Source of the DNA: Rikenella microfusus DSM 15922
Lineage (GTDB): Bacteria > Bacteroidota > Bacteroidia > Bacteroidales > Rikenellaceae
Length of the DNA stretch: 64,000 nt
Direction: 5' to 3'
NCBI RefSeq assembly: GCF_000427365.1
Contig: NZ_KE386488.1
Coordinates: 1,833,882-1,897,881 of the forward strand
The translations under genes and the position numbers were made by a program. This document shows positions 15,369 through 24,603 of the stretch, in pieces. A model generated the notes under the pieces. The model saw only the letters and a list, made by a program, of their open reading frames with translations. It was not told the origin of the DNA and ran no database searches. Numbering within the stretch: the stretch's first letter is position 1; each line of letters opens with the position of its first letter.

Positions 15369-18300
15369 ATGATCAAGAGAACAGTTTTCACAGCAAGCCT
15401 GGCTCTGGTGATGGCCGCTGCGGTGCCCGTTACGGCATCCGCCGCGTTGTCCGTTCCGGTCGCCGCTGCGCCCGCCAAGAAAAAGGCGCAGCAGACCTGG
15501 CTCCAGCAGGCTTTGGCGGCCAAAGAGAAATTGGCGGCCGATTCGCCGAACGGGTTGCCGTACGTTTCGACCGAATACCGGCGCGGGACGGCTCCCGGCA
15601 AAGTCTCCATCGACCTGACCGGCCTCAAGGAGATCTCGTTGGTAACGTGGGCCACGCCCGACGGTACGGATTACGACCACGCCGTATGGGCCGACGCCAA
15701 GTTTACCAAAAAGGACGGTACCGTGGTATGGATCGGAGATATGAAACCCAAGGTGAAACGGATCGAAGGCAACTGGACCAGTACCGACAAGAACCTGGCC
15801 GGCAATACGTTGCAGATCCGGGACACCAAGTACGACCACGGTCTGGTCGCCCATGCCAACAGTCTGCTCACGTATGAACTGAACGGCGAATACACCCGTT
15901 TCGACTCCGAAATCGGTATCGACGAAGGGTCGAGCGGCGGCAGCGCCATTTTCAAAGTCATGGTGACCAACGGTCGCAAAGAGGCCGAAGAGCTGATCAA
16001 GGCATGTCCGGAAGTTCAGGCCAAACTCGGCACGTTTATCGGCGCCCCGATCTCGGACTGGCTGACTTCACCCGGAACTTCGCTCGAACAGGCCGCCGCG
16101 ACCAAAATCGTCAGCCAGTTGAGCAAACCGGAATATTTCAACGCCAAGATCAAGGAGCTGGAAGCGAATCCCGATATGGAGAAACGCATCCTCGGCTATA
16201 TGGAACTCGCCGAACAAGCCGAAAAGGTGTTGAACCTCCAGGCCCAGCTCGAATGGCTCAACATTCCGGCCATCGGTAAGGCGCTGGCCGACATGAAGAC
16301 CATGAAAGGCTTCGACGGCCAGAAATACGATGCCGCTTACGCCGAACTCAAGACCCTGGCGGCGAACGGGTTCGACAACATCTACAAAGGCGACCAGGCT
16401 ACGATGGATGCCGCAGCCAAAGCACTGGCCCTCAAGCGGGAAATCCTGATGGCCAATCCGCTGCTGGACATCGACAAAATCGTTGTGACCAAGTACGACA
16501 TCGGCAAGAGCGCCCGTTACGTGATGGCTCCGGCTCTGGGTACCCAGCCCAACAACTGGTCGAACCAGTATTCGGCATCGCGTGGCGGTTTCCGCGCTTC
16601 GATCGTCGAGCTGTCCAACCTGCGCGGCGACAAGATCAAGGAACGCGTCATCTACAAGCCGAAAGGCGACGAACCCGTAACCGACGTGCACATGCACTGG
16701 GATGCCGACCGCATGCTGTTCACCTCCGTGGACTCGGCGCGTCGCTGGCACGTGTTCGAAATCAAGACCGACGGCACGGGGCTGAAAAACATTACGGCAG
16801 CCATTCCGGAACCGGATGTGGAGTTCGCCGACGGTGCTTATCTGCCCGACGGACGGCTGATCATCAATACCACGCTGGGGTATCACGGGGTGCCTTGCGT
16901 GGACGGGGCCGACGCGGTGGGCAACTTCGCGCTGTACGACCCGAAGACCGGTTACCTGCGCCGTCTGACCTTCGACCAGGACAACAACTGGAACCCGACC
17001 GTGATGAACAACGGCCGCGTGATGTACACCCGCTGGGAGTACACCGACCTGATCCACTACTTCTCGCGCTTCGTGATGCACATGAACCCGGACGGTACCG
17101 AGAACAAAAACCTCTACGGCAGCGGTTCGTGGTTCCCGAACTCGACGTTCGACATGCAACCGCTCCCCGACGGGTCGAGCGCGTTCGTCGGGATTATTTC
17201 CGGGCACCACGGCATCGCGCGGTCCGGACGCCTGATTATCTTCGACCCGGCCAAGTCGCGTAAGGAAGAGAAAGGCATGGTACAGGAAATCCCGTTCAGC
17301 ACCCGCCCGATCGAACCGATCATCAAGGACGAAATGGTGAACGGCGTATGGCCGCAGTTCCTCAAACCGCAGCCGCTGAGCAACAAGTATTTCCTGGTGA
17401 CCGCCAAGCTGACCCCGAACTCGTTGTGGGGCATCTATCTGGTGGACATCTACGATAACATGACCCTCGTGGTGGAAGGCGAAGGGGACGGTTACATCAA
17501 CGCGATTCCGGTAGTCAAGAAAGTGACTCCGCCGGTGATCCCCGATAAGGTCAACGAAGACAGCAAGGAGGCCACCGTCTTCATTCAGGATATTTACGAA
17601 GGCGAAGGTCTGCCGGGCGTACCGCGCGGCACCGTCAAGAAGCTCCGTATCCTGGCCTACGAGTACGCTTACCGCGACTCCCCCTCGAACCATGCCGCAC
17701 AGGGTATCCAGTCCGGGTGGGACATCAAGCGTCTGCTGGGCGAAGTGCCGGTGGAAGCCGACGGCTCGGCCATCTTCACCATCCCGGCCAATACCCCGAT
17801 CTCGCTCCAGCCGCTCGACTCGCTGGGCCGCGCCATCCAGTGGATGCGCAGCTGGTTCGTCGGTATGCCGGGCGAAACGGTATCCTGCGTGGGCTGCCAC
17901 GAAGACCAGAACCTGATGCCGATTCCGAAACGCACAATGGCATCGACCAAGAAACCCTCCAAGATCGAAGTGCCGGAGGGCGGCGTGCGTCCGTTCACGT
18001 TCGAGCTGGAGATCCAGCCGATCCTCGACCGGGCCTGCGTAGCCTGCCACAACAACGAGAACGCGGCCGGCGGCAAGAACTTTACCGGCGGGCGCTACAA
18101 CAACCTCTATAAGTTCAGCGACAGCTACCTCGATTTCCACCCCTATTTCTACCGCCAGGGGCCGGAAGCCGACATGTACGTGTTGGTGCCGTACGAATTC
18201 AACGCGTCGAACAGCGAAATGGTCCAGATGCTCGAAAACGGGCACCACGGCGTGAAGCTGACCGACAAGGAATGGAAAACCCTCTACAACTGGATCGACT

Positions 18301-19415
18301 TCAACGCTCCGTATCACAGCGGGTTCTTCAACGTTCGTGAACTGAAAGTCGGCCAGCACGGCTACAATCAGGTACAGCGTCGTAAGGAACTGATGGACAA
18401 ATACGCCAACGGCATGATGGTGGACTGGCAGAAAGAGATCCGCGATTATGCGGCGTATCTTGAAAAACAGCCCAAACCGGAACCCGTGATGCCGGAACCG
18501 CAGCCGGAACCGAAGGTCAAGAAGATCAAGGTGAAAGGCTGGCCGTTCTCGGTGGAAGAGGCGAAAGCCATGGTCGGCGAGGACAACAAGAAGAGCATCG
18601 AGATCGCTCCGGGTATCACGATGAACTTCGTGCGGATCCCGGCCGGCACGTTCGTCATGGGGGCCGACAAAGGCATCTCCGCTCCGAAGAGCAAAGTGAA
18701 GATCGAAAAGCCGTTCTGGATGGGCGAGATCGAAGTGAGCAACGAACAGTTCCGCGCGTTGTTCCCGGACCACGACAACCGTCTGATCGGCCAGCACTGG
18801 AAAGACCATACGGGTCCGAACTACCTGGTCAATGAAGACTGGCGTCCGGCGATCCGCGTCAGCTGGGAACAGGCTATGGAATACTGCCGCATGCTGAGCG
18901 AAAAGACCGGCCTGAAGATTACTCTGCCCAGCGAAGCGCAGTGGGAATGGGCCGCGCGTGCCGGTTCCGACGGCGATAACTGGTGGGGTGTCGATCCCGA
19001 CTTCTCGCCGTACGAAAACCTGGCCGACGTTCAGTTGCAGAAGATGGCCGTGAGCGGCGTCGATCCGCAGCCGATGAGTCCGAACAGCCGGATTTTCAAA
19101 TATTGGGACTTCCTGCCCAAGGACGCTTCGGTGGACGACGGCAATATGCTGCTCGGCAAGAGCGGTTCGTACAAACCGAACGCATGGGGGCTGTACGATA
19201 TGCAGGGTAATGTGGCCGAATGGACCCGGTCGGATTATCGCCCGTACCCGTACAGCGCTAAGGCGGACGTCGAGAATGTTTCGAATGCCGATAAAGTGGC
19301 TCGCGGCGGTTCGTGGATCGACCGTACCAAGAACGCCAGCCTGTCGGTACGCCGTCACTTCCTGCCGTGGCAGAAAGTGCGCAACGTGGGCTTCCGCGTG
19401 ATTATCGAAGAATAA
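15369..19415 (+). CDS. giant NPCBM - hydrazine-synthase-alpha-like - diheme - formylglycine-enzyme-like fusion
   Basis: 1348 residues with an N-terminal export signal (AAVPVTASA end). An NPCBM-like carbohydrate-binding domain spans about 75-205. A helical stretch (about 215-370) follows, then a WD/PD40-like propeller region resembling the middle domain of hydrazine synthase alpha. The two haem sites are CVGCH (839-843) and CVACH (890-894). A Pro/Glu/Lys linker near 1035-1060 leads to a SUMF1/formylglycine-generating-enzyme-type domain at about 1077-1346 (NFVRIPAGTFVMGAD, LPSEAQWEWAARAG, GNVAEWTRSDYRPYP, VARGGSWIDR, NVGFRVI). The Cys pair used by true formylglycine enzymes is not evident, so this part may be a binding fold. 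It is the last gene of the operon, followed by a strong terminator. Confidence 0.8.
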   Translation: MIKRTVFTASLALVMAAAVPVTASAALSVPVAAAPAKKKAQQTWLQQALAAKEKLAADSPNGLPYVSTEYRRGTAPGKVSIDLTGLKEISLVTWATPDGTDYDHAVWADAKFTKKDGTVVWIGDMKPKVKRIEGNWTSTDKNLAGNTLQIRDTKYDHGLVAHANSLLTYELNGEYTRFDSEIGIDEGSSGGSAIFKVMVTNGRKEAEELIKACPEVQAKLGTFIGAPISDWLTSPGTSLEQAAATKIVSQLSKPEYFNAKIKELEANPDMEKRILGYMELAEQAEKVLNLQAQLEWLNIPAIGKALADMKTMKGFDGQKYDAAYAELKTLAANGFDNIYKGDQATMDAAAKALALKREILMANPLLDIDKIVVTKYDIGKSARYVMAPALGTQPNNWSNQYSASRGGFRASIVELSNLRGDKIKERVIYKPKGDEPVTDVHMHWDADRMLFTSVDSARRWHVFEIKTDGTGLKNITAAIPEPDVEFADGAYLPDGRLIINTTLGYHGVPCVDGADAVGNFALYDPKTGYLRRLTFDQDNNWNPTVMNNGRVMYTRWEYTDLIHYFSRFVMHMNPDGTENKNLYGSGSWFPNSTFDMQPLPDGSSAFVGIISGHHGIARSGRLIIFDPAKSRKEEKGMVQEIPFSTRPIEPIIKDEMVNGVWPQFLKPQPLSNKYFLVTAKLTPNSLWGIYLVDIYDNMTLVVEGEGDGYINAIPVVKKVTPPVIPDKVNEDSKEATVFIQDIYEGEGLPGVPRGTVKKLRILAYEYAYRDSPSNHAAQGIQSGWDIKRLLGEVPVEADGSAIFTIPANTPISLQPLDSLGRAIQWMRSWFVGMPGETVSCVGCHEDQNLMPIPKRTMASTKKPSKIEVPEGGVRPFTFELEIQPILDRACVACHNNENAAGGKNFTGGRYNNLYKFSDSYLDFHPYFYRQGPEADMYVLVPYEFNASNSEMVQMLENGHHGVKLTDKEWKTLYNWIDFNAPYHSGFFNVRELKVGQHGYNQVQRRKELMDKYANGMMVDWQKEIRDYAAYLEKQPKPEPVMPEPQPEPKVKKIKVKGWPFSVEEAKAMVGEDNKKSIEIAPGITMNFVRIPAGTFVMGADKGISAPKSKVKIEKPFWMGEIEVSNEQFRALFPDHDNRLIGQHWKDHTGPNYLVNEDWRPAIRVSWEQAMEYCRMLSEKTGLKITLPSEAQWEWAARAGSDGDNWWGVDPDFSPYENLADVQLQKMAVSGVDPQPMSPNSRIFKYWDFLPKDASVDDGNMLLGKSGSYKPNAWGLYDMQGNVAEWTRSDYRPYPYSAKADVENVSNADKVARGGSWIDRTKNASLSVRRHFLPWQKVRNVGFRVIIEE

Positions 19416-19445
19416 ACGGTATTCGTCGGAAACCGTAAATCTGAG

Positions 19446-19485
19446 GCCCGGCCTTCCATCCTGAGATGGAAGGCCGGGCTTTTTT
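19446..19485 (+). terminator. intrinsic terminator of the large operon
   Basis: Perfect 15-bp stem (gcccggccttccatc, 19446-19460, with its complement, 19465-19479), tetraloop ctga, then six T residues. It lies 30 nt after the giant gene. I see no gene in 19486-19750. Confidence 0.92.
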
Positions 19486-19750
19486 CGGTTGATTTCCGGA
19501 AGCGGTCGGGGATACTTTGTTTTGCGGCGGAAAGAACAGGTATTGGGGCAGAGTTGATCGGGCTTCGGGAGCGGTTCCCACCCGGTGAGTTATGATTGGG
19601 GCGAAAGTCTGGCGATACCGGTCCTGCGGCGCGAAACGACGTAAAAAGCGATGGAGCGGATAACGTGTACGGACCCGACCGTATTTGCCGGCGTTGCCGG
19701 ATAACCGGGTGCCGGGCATAGGTGGTATCAGTAGAAATGCCTTTGGCGGT

Positions 19751-20768
19751 TTATTCGACTTGCGCGAGAAAATCCCCGATTTTGTCGGAAAGAAAGGTAA
19801 AACCGTATGCGAGCAATTTTTCCGGAGGTAAGTATATACGACTTTACCCTATATTATATGCCCGCTTAATCCTCAGTATATTTCGGCCCGCGCCCACCCC
19901 CCGAAGCGGCGTAGCCGCTTGGGCGCAGGGCCGTTTAGGGAGATCGTTACCCGATTTTGGGTAAAGTCGTATATACTTACCTTTCCGGATAGACGCATTG
20001 TCCCGAAAGTACCAACTGCGCAGCCTCTCCCATAAACAGGTGAAGCAACAGGTCGGGAACCGGCAGTACGAGCCATGAACGGTATCGCTCGGCCAGCGCC
20101 CGGGTGAATGGTCCGTTATTGATCCGCCGGGGAGCCGCCATATTGACCGGCCCGCTGATGTCCGGACGCTGGATGACGAATTCCACGGCCCGCATCAGGT
20201 CTCGCAGGTCGATCCAGGCGAAATGCTGCTGTCCGGAGCCGAGGCGGACCGTTATGCGATGCCGTGCGGGAAACGCCATTCGGTGAAATACGCAGCCGTC
20301 CGGAGCGAGGACCAAGGCGAAGCGGGCGATCACGCATCGTACCTGCGGCGGAACGCGGATCGCCTCCGCCTCCCGGTTCCGGCAGACATCGGCGAGGAAT
20401 CCTTCTCCTTTCCGGGCATCCGATTCACCGTAACAGCCCTTTGCCGGATAATACCCGACAGCCGAAGCGGAAATGAACAGGTCGGGTTTCGCCTCCTGCG
20501 AGCGGATCGCTTCCACGATGGCCCGTGTCGTTCCGATACGGCTGTCATAAATTTCCCGGCGGTATTCCGCCGTCCAGCGCCTGTTGAGCGGAGCGCCTGC
20601 CAGGTTGATCACCGTATCGCATGACGACAGTGCCTCCGACAGTCTCTCCCGTTTCTCCGGGACGAAAAGTTCCCGGCCTATCGGTACGATTTCGTGCCCC
20701 CATTCCGGGAGAAATTTTTGTAAATGGCTGCCTACGAATCCCGTGGCGCCGCTAATCGCTGTTTTCTT
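19751..20768 (-). pseudogene. TIGR01777-family NAD-dependent epimerase, split by an R1 element and lacking a start codon
   Basis: Read without the insertion, the frame encodes about 284 residues. The NAD-binding ISGATGFVGSHL lies at the N-terminus, with VINLAGAPLNRRW, SASAVGYYP and a C-terminal segment ending YGFTFLSDKIGDFLAQVE, all typical of SDR-type TIGR01777 proteins. Two lesions are seen. First, R1 copy B (19827-19981) is inserted after VYPE and introduces a stop; deleting it with one 8-bp duplication rejoins the frame exactly to the stop at 19751-19753. Second, the codon where the initiator is expected (20766-20768, before KTAISG) is AAG rather than ATG, with an in-frame TAA just upstream. 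A truncated product from the internal GTG at 20612 would lack the NAD-binding loop. Confidence 0.9.
19827..19981. mobile_element. R1 element copy B (MITE-like) inserted in the epimerase gene, perfect 8-bp target duplication
   Basis: 155 bp with ends GGTAAGTATATACGACTTTA and the inverted counterpart finishing CGTATATACTTACC. It is flanked by TTTCCGGA at 19819-19826 and 19982-19989. The interior includes CTCAGTATATTTCGGCCCGC and CGCAGGGCCGTTTAGGGAG. Because excision plus one duplication restores an uninterrupted gene, this copy moved after the gene existed. No transposase is encoded; an enzyme acting in trans is inferred. Confidence 0.95.
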
Positions 20769-20858
20769 GGCTTTTTACTCTCCACGGGCCGATTAGCCTG
20801 TATTGTCCGGGCCTGCGGATACGGTTCCGGAGGCCCGTTTCCGGATCGTTTCGAATAA

Positions 20859-21145
20859 CTGTACTTTTAATTGGTAGATTCAAGGCCGGAGCCGGCGGGG
20901 CCGCAACAAGCACCGCGCAGTTGCAGGCGTTAACTTCGCTTCGCTCGTTTTGCCTGGCGGCTTCCTCGCGCTGCCTCGCCAAAGCCCGCAAGCGGCCTTT
21001 AGGTCTCGGTACGCAGCTCGGTTCCTCCTTGCGCCTCGGCCATTCGTGCGAGCCCGATGGCTCTCGGCTACTGCGTCGATTCGCCGGGGGTGGCTCCGGC
21101 CTGACTAAGGGAGAACATGGCAATAAACCGTACAGTTAAATAAAC
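20859..21145. repeat. R3-family element (inverse orientation) carrying a nested 130-bp module
   Basis: The outer arms aaggccggagcc (20882-20893) and ggctccggcctg (21092-21103) and their flanks are the reverse complement of the copy at 4330-4450. Between them lies an extra module at about 20949-21079 (tgcctcgccaaagcccgcaa ... gcccgatggctctcggct) absent from the other R3 copies but present inside an R4 copy at 50648-50775. Degenerate TAACCGTA-type palindromes border the element. From 21146 to 21388 only R1/R2-like end fragments are seen (21248-21300). Confidence 0.7.
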
Positions 21146-21388
21146 GGTAAATATCCTGTTTTACTTCAGATATTTCTGGTCTGCGTCTTGTACCCCAGAG
21201 CGGTTGCATTGCTTGGTGCTAAAACCATTCGGGGGAGATCCTGGATAAAGTCGTATAGGTTTACGAATCCCATTTTATATACACTGATATACCGGATATA
21301 TCAAGGTGAAAACTCCTCCGTTTTCGCTGGCTCCGAACCACAGTCTGCAAATTGAATACGATCGGCTCCGATACATGGAAAAAGAGCC

Positions 21389-21396
21389 TATCTTTG
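21389..21396 (+). promoter_or_regulatory. putative promoter -7 box of the glycosyltransferase gene
   Basis: TATCTTTG nine bases before the ATG at 21406, implying a very short leader. It also argues against the upstream in-frame ATG at 21352. Confidence 0.5.
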
Positions 21397-21405
21397 CGGT
21401 CGGGA

Positions 21406-22530
21406 ATGAAAATTTGCTGCATATTCAACATAGCGCCGTTGTATCGGGAAGGCATCTACCGGAAGATGGACGACGATCCCGAACTGGAATTCGACTTTCT
21501 GGCCGGCGAAGAGTCCACCGGCGGCATCGCCCTGATGGACCTCGGCATCCTGAAAGGTTTCCGCGGGTACCTGCACAACATTTACCGCAAAGGCGGCAAA
21601 CTCGTCTGGCAGAAAAAAGCCGTCCGCAAAGCATTTTCGAAAAAATACGACGCCTATATACTCACCGGCAATCCCGGCATACGTTCCAACTGGATCATTG
21701 CCCTGCTGGCCAGGCTGACGGGGCGCCCCGTTTACCTCTGGACGCACGGGCTGCACGGCGACGAACGCGGGATGAAACTCCGTAAAAACCTGTGGTACTT
21801 CCGGTTGGCGGGACACCTGCTGCTATACGGCGAACGCCCCTACCGGCTGCTGCTCGAAAGAGGCTATCCTGCCCGGCGGATGGCCGTGATCTACAACTCG
21901 CTGGACTACGACAAACAGGCCGCGATTCGCGAACGGATCGGCGACCGGGGTTTTATCCGCAACTATTTCGGCAACGACCTGCCTCTGCTCGTTTTCGTCG
22001 GGCGGCTGACCGTCGCCAAGAAATTAAACCTCTTGCTGGAAGCTATGGTTCGGCTCGAAAGCGAAGGATCGGCCTGCAATCTGGTGCTTGTCGGCGACGG
22101 GCCTGCGAGGGAGCGGCTCGAAAAAGAGGCCGACACCCTGGGACTCGCCGACCGCGTATGGTTCTACGGCGAGACTTACGACGACCACATCATCGGCACT
22201 TTTCTGTATCACAGCGCGGCGTGCGTCAGCCCCGGCAACGTGGGCCTCACCGCGATCCATTCGCTGACTTTCGGCACCCCGGTGGTCACCCATTCCGACG
22301 GCAACAGACAGGGACCGGAATACGAAGCGATCGAACCCGGCATAAGCGGCTCGCTGTTCGCGGAAAACGATACTGAGGCCCTGGCCGGAGCGATCCGGCC
22401 GTGGCTCGGCCTCGGGCGGCAAAGCCGCGAAGAGGTACGTGCGGCCTGCCGCCGGATCATCGACGAAAAATTCAATCCGGACCGGCAGATGCAAGTATTG
22501 CGCACGGTATTCGGCACCCGAAGGCATTGA
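21406..22530 (+). CDS. GT4-family glycosyltransferase
   Basis: 374 residues of GT-B fold. The N-terminal half begins MKICCIFNIAPLYREGIYRK. The C-terminal nucleotide-sugar domain has LLVFVGRLTVAKKLNLLLEA, a VGDGPARERLE turn and SPGNVGLTAIHSLTFGTPVV. The first acidic residue of the usual E-x7-E pair is not obvious, so donor handling may differ. It probably adds a sugar to a surface glycan or lipid; donor and acceptor are unknown. It is isolated from other glycan genes; grpE follows 47 nt later on the same strand. A second, distinct GT4 gene is at 36258. Confidence 0.85.
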   Translation: MKICCIFNIAPLYREGIYRKMDDDPELEFDFLAGEESTGGIALMDLGILKGFRGYLHNIYRKGGKLVWQKKAVRKAFSKKYDAYILTGNPGIRSNWIIALLARLTGRPVYLWTHGLHGDERGMKLRKNLWYFRLAGHLLLYGERPYRLLLERGYPARRMAVIYNSLDYDKQAAIRERIGDRGFIRNYFGNDLPLLVFVGRLTVAKKLNLLLEAMVRLESEGSACNLVLVGDGPARERLEKEADTLGLADRVWFYGETYDDHIIGTFLYHSAACVSPGNVGLTAIHSLTFGTPVVTHSDGNRQGPEYEAIEPGISGSLFAENDTEALAGAIRPWLGLGRQSREEVRAACRRIIDEKFNPDRQMQVLRTVFGTRRH

Positions 22531-22577
22531 ATTGGTACGCTATTTGACAAACTGTGAGCAGATAATACGAAACCGTT

Positions 22578-23159
22578 ATGGAAAATCAGGAGAATCATAC
22601 AGAAAATCAGGAGTTTGAGAACAAGACGCTGGACGATGCCGTTCCAGAGCCTACGATCGACACTGACACGCTGACAGCCGACCAGGATATCGCAGACATG
22701 GATGCCGCGCAGGAAGCCGACAAAATGGCAGAGGCATGTAAAGCATGGCAGGACAAATATATGCGCCTGTCGGCGGAATTCGACAATTTCCGCAAACGGA
22801 CGCTGAAAGAGAAGATGGACCTGATCGCCAGCGGCGGCGAAGACGTCATCAAAGCGATCATTCCGGTGGTGGACGATTTCGAACGGGCGATCGCCGCTCT
22901 GGACGGCAAAGAGCATGTCGCAGCCGAATGCGAAGGCGTCCGCCTGATTTACCAGAAATTCCTGGATATTCTCAAATCCAAAGGAGTAACGCCGATAGAC
23001 GCGTTGGGCAAACCGATGGATGTCGATTTCCACGATGCGGTGGCCAAAGTACCCGTGGACGACGCGGAGAAAAAAGGCACGGTCATCGACGTGGTACAGA
23101 CGGGTTACATGCTGAAAGACAAGGTGCTGCGATTTGCGAAGGTGGTGGTGGGAGAATAA
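22578..23159 (+). CDS. grpE: nucleotide exchange factor GrpE
   Basis: 193 residues. An acidic, disordered N-terminus (about 60 residues) is followed by the long dimerising helix and the GrpE core (WQDKYMRLSAEFDNFRKRT, FLDILKSKGVTPIDALGKPMD, VIDVVQTGYMLKDKVLRFAKVVVGE). It releases ADP from DnaK during chaperone cycling. The dnaJ gene lies 158 nt downstream in the same direction. No dnaK and no CIRCE-like operator are seen in the window. Confidence 0.95.
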   Translation: MENQENHTENQEFENKTLDDAVPEPTIDTDTLTADQDIADMDAAQEADKMAEACKAWQDKYMRLSAEFDNFRKRTLKEKMDLIASGGEDVIKAIIPVVDDFERAIAALDGKEHVAAECEGVRLIYQKFLDILKSKGVTPIDALGKPMDVDFHDAVAKVPVDDAEKKGTVIDVVQTGYMLKDKVLRFAKVVVGE

Positions 23160-23222
23160 CTGCATCCGTTCGATTATTTGTTCCTGATTACCGATTTCCT
23201 GCGGCGCACGAAGTGAGCCGCG

Positions 23223-23277
23223 CGGGCCGGAGCCATCCCCGGCGCAGGCCTGCAAGCCGTCCCCCGCTGGCTCCGGC
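23223..23277. repeat. short R3-family element between grpE and dnaJ
   Basis: The arms gggccggagcc and ggctccggc enclose a shortened R3 interior (ccccggcgcaggcctgcaag). It lies within the presumed grpE-dnaJ transcript, where it would form a GC-rich hairpin and could uncouple the two levels. Confidence 0.6.
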
Positions 23278-23317
23278 AGCAAAATAATCGAACGATAAAA
23301 AGAATTAGATTACGATA

Positions 23318-24502
23318 ATGGCTGATAAAAGAGACTATTACGAAGTGCTGGGCGTGAGCCGCGACGCGTCGCCGGAAGAGATCAAGAAGGCGTACCGCAA
23401 AGCCGCGATCCAGTTCCACCCGGACAAAAATCCGGGCGATAAGAACGCCGAGGAGAAATTCAAGGAGGCCGCCGAAGCGTACGACGTGCTGAGCAATCCG
23501 GACAAAAAGGCGCGTTACGACCAGTTCGGCCATGCCGGCATGGGCGGAGCAGCCGGCGGTGCGGGCGGATTCGGCGGGTTCGGAGGCGAATACGGCGGAT
23601 TCACGATGGAGGACATCTTCTCGCGCTTCGGCGACATCTTCGGCGGAGGCCGTTTCGGAGGCTTCGGCGGCGGAGGAACTTCGGGCGGATACGGCGGCGG
23701 GACGGTGAGCCGGGGCAGCGACCTGCGCGTAAAAGTCAGGCTGACGCTGGCCGAAATCGTCAAAGGAACGACCAAAAAACTCAAGATCAAGAAAGACATC
23801 GCGTGCGACCAGTGCGGCGGCACGGGGGCGAAAGACAGCAATTCGTATGCGACCTGTTCTACCTGCGGCGGTTCGGGACATGTGACGCAGGTGGTCAATA
23901 CGTTTTTCGGACGTACCCAGACCACGACGACCTGTCCGACCTGCGGAGGAAGCGGCAAGACGATCACCGCTCCGTGTCCGAAATGCCATGGGAACGGGAC
24001 TGTCAAGGGCGAAGAGGTCGTGGAGATCAATATTCCCGCCGGCGTCGGCGAGGGCATGCAGCTTTCGGTGTCGGGCAAAGGCAATGCGGCCCGGCACGGC
24101 GGCATCAACGGCGACCTGCTGGTGGTGATCGAGGAAGAGCCGCATCCGGAATTGAAACGAGAGGGCAACGACCTGATATACAACCTGCCGCTCAATGTGG
24201 CGGACGCTATTCTCGGCGCTTCGGTCGAGATTCCGACGGTGGACGGCAAGGCGCGTATCAAGATCGAACCCGGCACGGTGGCGGGTCGCGTGCTGCGGCT
24301 GCGCGGCAAGGGGATTCCGGACGTGAACGGTTACGGAACGGGCGACCTGCTGGTCGTCGTGGACATCCACATCCCGGCGCATGTCTCCCCGGCCGAAAAG
24401 GAGGCGTTGGAAAAACTCCGCGCTTCGGACAATTTCAAACCGGCCGCATCGGCCAAAACGCGTAATCTGTTCGAACGGATGCGGAACTATTTCATGTCTT
24501 GA
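23318..24502 (+). CDS. dnaJ: chaperone DnaJ (Hsp40)
   Basis: 394 residues with all class I parts: a J domain with the HPD triad (FHPDKNPGD), a long Gly/Phe-rich linker (about 78-145), four zinc-binding repeats ([32 protein letters not shown]) and the C-terminal substrate-binding domains. It stimulates DnaK ATPase and delivers unfolded proteins. Length is normal for the family. It probably shares a message with grpE. Confidence 0.96.
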   Translation: MADKRDYYEVLGVSRDASPEEIKKAYRKAAIQFHPDKNPGDKNAEEKFKEAAEAYDVLSNPDKKARYDQFGHAGMGGAAGGAGGFGGFGGEYGGFTMEDIFSRFGDIFGGGRFGGFGGGGTSGGYGGGTVSRGSDLRVKVRLTLAEIVKGTTKKLKIKKDIACDQCGGTGAKDSNSYATCSTCGGSGHVTQVVNTFFGRTQTTTTCPTCGGSGKTITAPCPKCHGNGTVKGEEVVEINIPAGVGEGMQLSVSGKGNAARHGGINGDLLVVIEEEPHPELKREGNDLIYNLPLNVADAILGASVEIPTVDGKARIKIEPGTVAGRVLRLRGKGIPDVNGYGTGDLLVVVDIHIPAHVSPAEKEALEKLRASDNFKPAASAKTRNLFERMRNYFMS

Positions 24503-24537
24503 CACACAAACCGCTCCGACCGTTAAGAGCGGGGGCA

Positions 24538-24594
24538 CGCCTAAAGGGCAAGGGGCCTTGAGGAAACTCCTCAAGGCCCCTTGCCCTTTAGGCG
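24538..24594 (+). terminator. large perfect hairpin after dnaJ
   Basis: 26-bp perfect inverted arms (24538-24563 and 24569-24594) with the 5-nt loop aaact. No T-run follows, so it may act as a transcript 3' stabiliser or bidirectional block, not a classic intrinsic terminator. Confidence 0.6.
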
Positions 24595-24603
24595 GTGTAT
24601 ATT

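Noticed and set aside
16068-19358. 1096-codon open frame on the minus strand opposite the giant gene
   Set aside because: It is a shadow caused by high G+C and strong third-position bias; its translation is His/Arg/Val-rich with no domain motifs, while the plus strand has clear domains and signal peptide.
19977-20612. A stand-alone 211-residue epimerase starting at GTG 20612
   Set aside because: It would lack the NAD-binding loop encoded just upstream and end at a stop supplied by the R1 insertion; it is better explained as a pseudogene fragment.
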